Shown here: piece after piece, positions 54,917-64,000 of the stretch | How positions within the stretch are numbered: the stretch's first letter is position 1 | How the letters are laid out: each line of letters starts with the position of its first letter | NCBI GenBank assembly: GCA_030248065.1 | Contig: JASAMV010002669.1 | Span: 1-64,000 of the forward strand | Reading direction: 5' to 3' | Length of the DNA stretch: 64,000 bases | DNA from: Rhynchonema sp. JSB1_4 | Lineage: Eukaryota; Nematoda; Chromadorea; Monhysterida; Xyalidae | Position numbers and translations under genes: made by a program | Notes under the pieces: model-generated | Told to the model about the DNA's origin: nothing | Database searches by the model: none | What the model saw: only the letters and a program-made list of their open reading frames with translations

Positions 54917-57900
54917 ATGGCGCGTCCCAAGTTGCTACTGACATCACTGTACATATCATTCGTCGGTTGGTCTGGTGCGTACTGGATTGCCTCGTCAAAC
55001 GCGCTCAAACCGCATTTCTGGACGTATTTCCGCGAAGCCACCAAAACGCCGAATCCAAATTACAACGACACCCAAGCAGCCGTCAATTGTAATAATAATC
55101 GCGAGCGTTCTGCACCAACCAACAATGGGTCATCATTACTAGAGGCACTGTCTCTAGTCGGCAAAACGGGTGGGGAACCAGGGAACTCGTCAGTGTGTGA
55201 CGGCTACACGGAAGAGTATGTCTATCTTGATGACGGCACGGTATCCGTGCTGTGGTCATCGGTGAACACCGCTACATGGTGGGTGGGGTGAGAGACATTG
55301 GGTGACACAAAAGTTACTTTCAAATTGGTAATGGTTGGTTTTCCTCTTGGTCACCACCGCGCGGTGGGTATTCTGCGTAACGCGACACCAAATGTGCACG
55401 GCCAGTGCTCGAACGGGTTCACGATCCGGCATTCTCTCATCGAGATTATAGAGCTGCTAAAAGTAGAGTTACATCACTTTTATGTGATACAAAAACGATC
55501 GAATTTGATACCATGTTGGCGTCGTCTTTACGGTGGATGACTTGTAGCCCAACTACGGGCTATAAAAACGAACTTCTTCCGTAATGTGACTCGTATTGTG
55601 CCAAAAAAACCATAGTCCCGAATCCGATTATCAATTCCAAAAACTTCAATCCCGTTAGCTAATCACGTCCCGATTAATGTTCCGGATCCCGATACCGATA
55701 AGCAATCCCCGATTGGAGCACCAGGGCACGGCACACCAAAACAAATAACAGAGTGTCTATTGGGCTCGCCTATGGCTGAGATTTTTGCTCGCCCGCTGTT
55801 TGTGTGTGGTGGGTGAACACACGTGTACTCCCAAAAGTGAACTGCGCTTGAATGCGCATGTTGAAACTGACTGGTCTTTTAGCCCATACGCTTGTTGCTC
55901 GCCATGCCAGGCCTCATCACTGTCATGCCACCCCAAGTGCAAATCACTTCTACCTTAGCTATAGGTGCATTAACTGCTGATGTTTCACTCATCTCTATAT
56001 ATTCCACAGCATCGGCGGTCTGTGTGGCACGATCCTGTTCGGCTGGATTCTGCGTCGATTCGACAAACGCGATGTGTTCATGCTCATCAACGTGCCCTGC
56101 CATCTGTTGAGTGCGGTGTTCCTATTCATCGCTGTTGAATGGTAAGGCGCACTTATTATTTAGCCTTGCAATATGTACCTATCTATGCTTTGGGCTGTCA
56201 GGCTTGGGATTGAGCATGGCGCACGCAAGGTCCGATTTGATTGGCCCTGTTTAACCCGCCCAATCACCATTGATTCCCCAATTGACACTATTTTGTCATT
56301 AGTGTCGATGAAATGCGGCCCGCAGCTGGTTGGGGAATGGCTATATGATTATGAGCCTTGTTTCTGGCACTCAGTGAGAGGCAATCTAACGCCATAAATC
56401 ACAGTCAACCCCGACCCCGATCTTGAGCCAGCCGAGTATACGTAGTACTTATGCACCGATCACCTTTTCCATGACAACTCATGTTCCTTGCCCGGTCAGG
56501 CAACAGGTCTGGCTGATCTACGTGTCGCGCATCTTCAGTGGTTTGTCGTTTGTGCTCGGCTCTGTCGTGCCGGCGTATTTGGGTGAGGTCACACCAGCCC
56601 ACGAACGAGAGGTGCGTGCGCTTTGTTTTTTTCGCACGATATGGAGCCCCAAGAAACCCATTCATCGTGTTGTTGGGAGTTTAGCTGCCAAGTTGACGTT
56701 AATGGACTCTTAGTATATATAATGTTTCAAAGGGACCGTTTGGTCTCGTGGACCATGGCAGCATTTTGAGGCAGCGATTTCGCCTCTGACGATCGCCCCC
56801 GGATCATCTTGCGTCAGTCTACTGGTCGGAAGAGCAACATGGCTCGTAACGTAACCAAGTCTAGCCCTCATTGTCACCTTGCTTGTTTATTTTAGTTTCA
56901 AGCTCAAAGCAACAAAAAAACAGTCTAGTTGAAATGTACATACTACATACGAATACAGTGCCAACTATCCAAATGATACATCAGCCAGCTAGCTTTACAG
57001 GTAGCGATGATCTGCGCTGTGATACTGCAGCGTTCCTGGACGATTGTGGGCATTTTGACGAACATGCCCCAAATTGGTATCACAGGAGAGAACTGGCATT
57101 ATTTCGTGAATATCACCCCGATTTTACTGGCGTTTGCTACGATGGGCCTGTATTGGTGGATACCTCGGTCGGCAAAGTATCTCTACATCATAAGGCGTGA
57201 TGAGAAGGCTGCTGAAAAGGCGTTCGAACACTTTTATGGATCCAAGGTGGGACTTGGAAATGGAATTATTTCAGTTTTTTTTGAATCAGCGGAATAAAAC
57301 GATATTCTCTTTATACATTTCTGTTAATTGATCTACCGACTTTTGACCGATTAACTGACTGATTAATATATTTATCGATCGATTTGATTGATTTGCAGAA
57401 AAACTGGCTGCTAATCAAATCCGACATGGACGAAGAGTCGAAACACGGACGTCACGTGACGTTGGGCTACATTCTGAGGACACGCTACATGCGTTGGCCG
57501 TTGGTGTTGTCGTGTGTTTGTGCCACCGTCAGTGTTGCAGGTGAGTTCGTGCAGAATGTATGGCTAAATGGTAGCACCACACAGTGCCAGTTTTTCAAGT
57601 CACGTGACCATTCGATGCATTCGCACCGACGATCTCCTGGTGCACCGCCACCACAGTGGGATGCGAATAAAGCAGCAAACAGTTTTCGGAAATGTTTCCT
57701 AAAAATTTAAAAAAAAACCTATTTTTTGCTAGTATGCCTGACACAACACCAGCGTTATCACACGGCTGACAATTTAGCCATTTTTGGCCAAAATGTCTTC
57801 GTAAATTGGTCGTGCTACAAAACAGATGAAACATCTACTTCAAGGCGGTCTTCCCATCATGAACGCCTACTCTACGGCAATGTTGCAAGAGATTGGCGTC

Positions 57901-60900
57901 ACAGTGGAGGACTCTCTATGGCTGGTGGTCTGCTTTGAATATGTTGGTTATTTCAGTCCATTTATTACAATTTTGCTCTGAGCATACACAAATTTGCGCA
58001 CATTTCTGCCATATGAGAACATTCAATTGTTCACCGGAGTTGCATTTGTGAAGTTACCAAGAGATGAGGAACAGTATTTAAATATGCATTCTGGGTTCTT
58101 GGTCACGTACCGGAGTTTCATTCAGCCCACCCCGGGGCTGCAATATTTGAGGTGAAAAGATTTCTTCCGAAATTGACCGAAAAGCCACATTTTCCACATT
58201 ATTCCATGCACGGCATTGCTTCGGGTGCGAACGCCTGGCTCACATTTCACTTCGGAGCTTTCCACTTCAGTCACCCCCGAACGGTGCTCTCGGGCAGGGC
58301 TGGAAAAAAATTTTTTTAAACAAGTTTTTTTTAAAAAGTCTCAGATTCGGGGAAATTTTCACAAATTTGCCTAAAAAACGCGCAAAATCGCGAAAAAAGG
58401 CAACTTTAATTGATAAGCACTTTTGTGACTTGGTTTGCATCACTTATGAAGGGTGTTTACGTCATATCGATGCGATCCAACAGTCTGTGCTTGTTATGGA
58501 CCTATGATTGCTGCTCTGTGGTATCAGACACAACAGTTTGTGGTCGAATAAGCAAGATTAACTCATAAACCATATAGAATTGAGAATATAAACTGCAGAA
58601 ATACTTGTCGGGTCGCTGAATCAGTCGTATATGACCGACCCGATGGTGTATGACATCAAAGTACCATGTAAGTATATGCATACTGTTCTCATGCATGTAT
58701 CACGGGAAGGTATAATAACATCATTTGGGGCATCTTAGATACCAAATACATGCCCAAAAAGTGATTTTGTTAAGAAAATTTTTCGACCCTTGAGAAAAAA
58801 TGACAAAAAATAACCCCCAAAAAGGCCATTTTTGACGTTTCAGAACATTTTGTTCCCCGAAAAATTTTAAAAAAATTTTTTTTCAAATTTTTTCAAAACC
58901 TTAAAAAAATTTTTTTAAGAAAAAAATTTTTTTTGCCCAACCCTGCTCTCGGGGGCTCTAAGTGGCAAACTCTGGTTCCACTGACCACTTCCAGCTGCCC
59001 GCCACACTCTCTTCATTCGCCTCAATGTTTCTCTATCGCAAATTCGGCAAACGTCGCGTGTTCCTGGCATCGCTCTACGTGTTCAGCGTGTGCTGGGCAT
59101 TAATCGGTGTGGCCGACAGCAATTGGATACCGACCAGCTGGGGTCCACCGATGATGATGGTCGGCATATGTGTGCTCTATATATCCTACACTTGTATGGC
59201 CAGTGAGTTACTGTTACATGATGTATGTACCACCGGGAGAAGTTCGATTACGCCTGGAATAGAAACTTGAAATTAGTGAAACTGTAGACATCCTAATGAA
59301 CTCTGAATGAAGTGGTAAAGGACTCACGTTTTTCTGAAAAAGTAATGGCTGCATTGTCTGGGAAGTTTCCTTAAAACTGTGTATCGGACGTCACCTTACA
59401 TGAATGTAAGCCTGTGGTTCGTCGTTGGAAATGAAAGACAGACCGGGGAGGTTGATGGTGACCGATTGTTTGCACAAAAATGTTCGTTGACGTTCGACAC
59501 ACCCTTTAAAAGTGTGTAGTATTGGCCAATCTGCCTTTTCAGACCCCGTGGTGAAGGGCTACGTGGCGGAGATGTCCCCGCAAGCGAGTCTGTCCTCAAC
59601 CCTGAGTGTGTCCCTTTCAATCGATCGCAGTCTCTGGGCACTAGCCATGTTCGTGTTCCCGCCCTTCCAACACCACTTTGGCGGCGGCGCTGTGATCCCG
59701 TTCATCGCGATGGACCTGGTCTATCTGCTGTTTCTGTCCAAGTATCTGCCCGAAACCACTGGACTGACTGTGGATCAGGTATACACATTCGGTGTACCTG
59801 CTGTAATTTGAACTTAATTGGGGTGTTGCTTTGAAAATAATTTTTTTATTGCATTTTATCTGAAAAGTTTGCGTATTCCGGTCAGGTTTGGTGCGTATAA
59901 ATCGTGAGCTATAAAGTGCTCTTACTTCTGATGGCAAATAGTCCTTAACGCCACTGTTGGCGGTATTCACTAATTTGTCAGGGCGTGGAATTATATGTAG
60001 CTCTGGCGTGTCTTTTGGTTTGTTCTGACGTGTTCGCTGTTCGCACTGGTGATGACCTATTGCACCGCCCGCGTCTGCGACACCACGTGACGTGGCTCTT
60101 GCCAAACCGGTCGATTGCGGTGCTTTTTTGACCAAACTGGTCTTTCCGCACGCCAAACTGCCAACCAAGTTACCGACCTCCACTTTAAAAATATGCAATG
60201 TGGCGCCGTATTAAACAAATATACAGTATGGTCAAGCGCGTATGCTTTCAAATTCGACAGGTTTGCCCGAGAAAAAAAACGGTTGCGTTATTTTGGTTTC
60301 TTTTCGGAAATTTTTCCAAAAATTATAGAAAAAACAGTTTTTCCGCAAGTAATGTATTCACAGGTGGTCAGCCGCAACTGGGATCGCCTGGATGTGGTCA
60401 CAATGATCGAAATCGAGGAGACCATGCACCAAAAGCGTCGTCGCAAGCCGGCCGCTCTGTTGGCAATCAAGGAAACGCCACTTCATGAATTGCGAAAGAA
60501 ATCGTCAGGTAGTTGCGGTGATATCGTTAGACGAAAGTACGGCTGGGAGTGGAATGACTACTTTGTCACTCATCGTGCCGATGGGCTCTACCGTAAGCAG
60601 CGGAAGTCCAAATCACATCCTGATATTGTTAATAGCTTGAGGGATGGTGGCCAAAATCCGGCGACCTTTGTGTCACAGCAACGACCAGGGTTGAAAAATG
60701 GTGTACTGACACATTTGCAGTGTAGCCATCGGTGTTGTAAGTGAATCGTTGCAGTTTTGTTATTTTTTCATGTTCACACTTCGCAGTCTTTTCGAGCTTC
60801 ATAATGACCTCCGCCAACGAAGCATTTCGCAACTTGAGGCTCTAACTTTGTTCACTCAAAGCTTGAATTTCAATCGGTCTAGTCGCGTTTGTATGCGGTC

Positions 60901-61560
60901 CAGTGCCTAAGCTAATCCTCAACATCGAGTGAATCACAATTTCTAGTCAGCTCAGTTCGAATCTTCGCACCTGAAAAATCAGGGATCGGCTTTCTAAAAG
61001 GGTTCTTTCGAGCAAACATGTCCAAAATGTCATAATCCCAAATTTTTGTAAGATCGCGGTTCAGAGCTGTGTCCAATTTGAAGGCATGCAGTGCGGCAAA
61101 TCGTATTTCCCGATCGTGTTGGAGTGGTGCACCAGCGTACAGTAGATGTTGGTTCACCACGTGTGCATTAGAACAGCCGGTCAAAAACATTGTGCAGAAA
61201 CTTTGTCGTAAACCGCCTTCGGTACACACATAAACTCTTTTGTCCTTGCCATTGTCCAGCCGTAGTTTCCTCCAAGCTCGACACAACCCAAAGTCATCAT
61301 TCCCCGCAGGTCCGAATAAGCGAAAGAAGTCCGTTGACTACTCGGAGCTGTGTTTTCATCGTGGAGAAGAGAAATTCCATCCACACGAATGCACAAGTGC
61401 GGCGCACAATGGCCGGCCGAGTATGGCAATAGTTAGATCCAGAAAGCGTTCGGCCACGCTACCCTTACCGCGCAGAAGCCACTCAACCGCGGTCGTTCCG
61501 TACGATCCTGCCAAACTGCAGATTGAGCCCTTGAAAACGATTGTTGAAACGAAGCTTTGA
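54917..61560 (+). CDS. SLC2/GLUT-like sugar transporter, 10 exons
   Basis: Exons are 54917-55287, 56010-56141, 56500-56611, 57001-57246, 57399-57540, 57845-57942, 58995-59202, 59543-59778, 60364-60508 and 61310-61560, GT/AG throughout and in phase, giving about 646 residues. The order follows class I GLUTs: helix 1 with a long Asn-rich outer loop, helix 2 and RR motif (GGLCGTILFGWILRRFDKRD), helix 4 with SRIFSGLSFVLGSVVPAYLG then EVTPAHERE, the PESPRFL position reading PRSAKYLYI, the helix 7 region GGLPIMNAYSTAMLQEIG, the helix 8-9 loop RKFGKRRVF, the helix 10 end with VAEMSP, and KYLPETTGLTVDQ before a long cytoplasmic tail. These are major-facilitator hexose carriers of the plasma membrane. 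Departures from consensus (RFDKRD for RFGRR, PRSAKYL for PESPRFL, a diverged helix 7) make substrate uncertain. The donor of exon 6 (GTTGGT) is weak. A MITE lies in intron 6. Confidence 0.93.
58295..58945. mobile_element. hAT-like MITE, family A, second copy
   Basis: 651 bp from CAGGGCTGG to CCAACCCTG with perfect 8-bp flanks, CTCTCGGG (58287-58294 and 58946-58953). It is highly similar to 1473-2139. It sits 49 bp before exon 7 of the transporter gene. Confidence 0.93.
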
Positions 61561-62949
61561 TAAGGGAATTTTCCTGCACCTTTGTAGCGAACAGAGCTTA
61601 GTAACGTTTGTCATCAAAAGTTTTTTCAGCTCATCAAGTAGAAATTTGTACAAAAATAATCCTACCCTTAACCGCTCTTGACACCACATGCGACGCACCC
61701 TTTAACTTCACGCTGGAATTCGTTCTAGCACTTGCCTGAATGTTTATTGATGGACTCGGTGTTTGAGGATTGGCTTAGGGGCTGACACGGGTTATATTAG
61801 ATCTCGAATAAGTGTAAGATCGGTTATCCAGTTGACCTCATAACAACTAAGCTAATCCTCAATGGCCTTTTAATTTGCTGTGGCTTCCACTTAATTGCAA
61901 AATTCATGCCGGTATACTTGTGCGCCAATATGTATAGGTCTATGTTTGCCGTACGATCTCATTTTATTATTCTTAGTGGGCTCGTGTTGTCTTTCCGTGC
62001 CATGAAGAACTTTTCATGTGACAGTTTCTCTGTTTTAAGCATGTCACGGTTTTGTTAATGCCAAATATAACTCGGCTTACAAATTTGCTACAATCAAGCA
62101 TATGAAGTCATGTTTCTTCACTGTTATGCACCGTTATTTACCATATCGCAGCCGGTTACTGTATGATGCGTACCCTGCAGGTACTGTATGTACTGTACTG
62201 TACTATTGAACAAAGTTCAATGCACTCCTTTTTCCATTCTATGACCGTATGAGAAAAGCACGTTGCTCAAAAGTGTTTGGTGCATATGGTGTTAACGTGT
62301 CACATTAGATCCATTGTAAACAGCTTTGATACGCGCTACCCAGGAATTATTGAATTACGGTATTTTACAATTTTTGCAAATGCGCGCATATAATGTATGT
62401 TAGACGACAAACTCTCAGTTTCACTTCATGGTACTGTACTATGGTTTGGTATTTCATTTCTGTGCAAAAACATCACGAGTCTTGTAAAATGCGTGTGTAC
62501 AAAAAACAACAACAAGCGTGTCGACAATGTTATTCGATTTCAAGACCAAATGAATAAACACACAGCAGACAGCACTATAATCTTGCTGGTGCAGTTGTGT
62601 GTTGTGGCGTGTGAACAAATTTTGTGAGCAACATTTTCAATAAGGGATCTTGCAGTTCGGATGATATAACAATGAAATGATAAGATGAATATGTTTATAC
62701 AAATAAATATAAGAACCATGTGAATGTTTTGGTGCGTAATGAACACGGGACGAACCAGCACTGTTCAAACGGTTCACGCGGGCTGACGCTGTTATGAAGT
62801 GGAGGCTGAAAATTTGTCATGAATTTACATGCAATTCAGGTCTCTTGGACGTTATTTTATTTACTTTATTTATTAAAACTAATCATGCATGTCAGCCATC
62901 TAGCCTGACACTATGAAAAAGGTCAGAGGGCGCAAATCCTGCAGATGCA
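61561..62949. other. No gene recognised; convergent 3' flanks
   Basis: It lies between the stop of the plus-strand transporter and the stop of the minus-strand gene at 62950. A short GTACTGTATGTACTGTACTG stretch occurs near 62180-62200. Confidence 0.5.
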
Positions 62950-63769
62950 TCAGTGAGTTTTGCTCCAGTTCAGTCCTGTTTCCATCAGATGGGCGGCGGC
63001 CAGGACATTGTCTAAGCGAATGTACGCCAGAGATCACACCGTGATCCGCCCAAAAAAACAGGTGAGAACCGATCTCTCACAAAAAACGTCTGAGCTAACA
63101 TGTTATCCTAAACCAAGCTCCACCCTAATCCTAAGCCGAACGCGCGCCTGAAACGCACCCTGACTCTGTTGCACCCATTGTGCGGTGCGTCGTTTCTGAT
63201 TGTCCGGTGAAGCAGCGGTGACCGCAAGGGCCTTCCTGATGTCAACTAATTGTGCCTGATAGCGATTCACGGCTGATGCGTCAAATGCGTCCATATTCGA
63301 ATTTGAATCATTTTCTGACGTTCGCTGATTGGATGATGATGTCGATCGTGGATTGATTGTAGCTGGTTGCTGATTGGCTGTCGACTGCGGTCGCGGTGTG
63401 CTGGATGGACTGCTCTTGTAGGATGAAACCTAGCGAGAAAAAAACGGGTGTAGTTTTTTCTGGATGATAGTGGATCCAGTGTTCCTACCATCTTTGTGGT
63501 AAAAGAATGATTAAACACTTTTTGACATGGGAAGTTACCTCATTTCTCGCGAAGATTATGTTTGGTATAACTACAGTGACGGAAAATAACAGGCTCCGCT
63601 CCATCAATAAATGGGGTAGACTGTCTTTAATGCCAAACCAAATCGCACCTGTGTCAACAACCAATGACGCTCGGTGACAGTCAGTCCTTCGAGTGATGTT
63701 TCACTCAGCTCCCACAGCACCTGACTGATTCGTGTATCGAGATTGGAGCGGGCACGAAGAAGGGTTTGG
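62950..63769 (-). CDS. C-terminal exons of an unidentified gene, 5' end outside window
   Basis: Three exons chain in phase: 63769-63649, 63429-63159 and 63011-62950, all GT/AG. The first encodes helices (SQTLLRARSNLDTRISQVLW, ELSETSLEGLTVTERHWLL). The second has a Ser/Thr/Gln/Pro-rich linker, then MDAFDASAVNRYQAQLVDIR and KALAVTAASPDNQKRRTAQW. The third ends DNVLAAAHLMETGLNWSKTH and TGA. It appears cytosolic or nuclear, with no membrane span in this part. I do not recognise the family. The upstream exons lie beyond 64000. Confidence 0.7.
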
Positions 63770-64000
63770 CTGCAAAAGGTGGTATGTTTTAAAGTGGTCA
63801 CACTTTGGTCTCAGTCTAGTCAATTACCACCATCAACAATTTTTTATGAAAATATTTACGTGGACCGATATTTTATCAGAAATGGGCTGATTGCAAATTT
63901 GACAGAATAGGTTGCCAGCGCTGTATGGTACGTTTCTTGGCCACGACAGAAAGTCTACATTTCAGCCTGACATTTCTAACACTTCAGCCTATAGTACCTG

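Noticed and set aside
1..64000. CRISPR array or bacterial operons
   Set aside because: No evenly spaced identical repeats with unique spacers. Split genes with GT/AG introns show a eukaryotic genome.

Overview
The window looks like nuclear DNA of a nematode, or another ecdysozoan, with a transposon-rich genome. The main evidence is a minus-strand gene with the layout of a nematode cuticlin-type ZP protein: signal peptide, IPVDNGVVG, IECG, CGVRRRR, FHPMF, TKVDRAY, then C-terminal low-complexity sequence and a membrane anchor. Many short exons with GT/AG borders, a C-type lectin gene, an elongator tRNA-Met and abundant cut-and-paste elements agree. I cannot name the species. A large-genome early-branching nematode is only a guess. 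Layout, 0-9 kb: transposon debris and two small secreted-protein genes on the minus strand. One of these (3411-4321) resolves completely into three exons and encodes a 132-residue, six-cysteine, prohormone-like protein with an RSKR site. A LINE remnant follows. 9-16 kb: a nine-exon ZP/cuticlin gene on the minus strand, and just upstream what looks like the last exon of another gene. 16-21 kb: MITEs and no gene I recognise. 21-23.3 kb: a seven-exon minus-strand gene for a secreted protein with Lys/Ser-rich and then Gly/Asn-rich repeats. 24.8-27.2 kb: a five-exon C-type lectin gene on the plus strand. 30.2-34.2 kb: a six-exon erlin-type SPFH gene on the minus strand with nested MITEs in an intron. 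35.5 kb: tRNA-Met(CAT). 36-52 kb: a transposon archive with a hAT element and transposase remnant, twin palindromes, nested hAT-like MITEs, and a large foldback split by a MITE and by a BEL/Pao retrotransposon that kept gag-protease but lost pol. 52-54 kb: a TA-flanked inverted-repeat element. 54.9-61.6 kb: a ten-exon SLC2/GLUT-like transporter gene on the plus strand. 62.9-64 kb: the last three exons of an unidentified minus-strand gene that runs off the window. The host genes are of separate kinds: cuticle or apical matrix (ZP), secreted repeat protein, lectin, ER scaffold (erlin) and hexose-type transport. I see no shared pathway. What unites the region is its mobile DNA. At least six hAT-like insertions here have perfect 8-bp target duplications and others have imperfect ones. 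Exon junctions were worked out by eye from splice sites, reading phase and remembered family motifs, so single borders may be off even where the gene call is strong.
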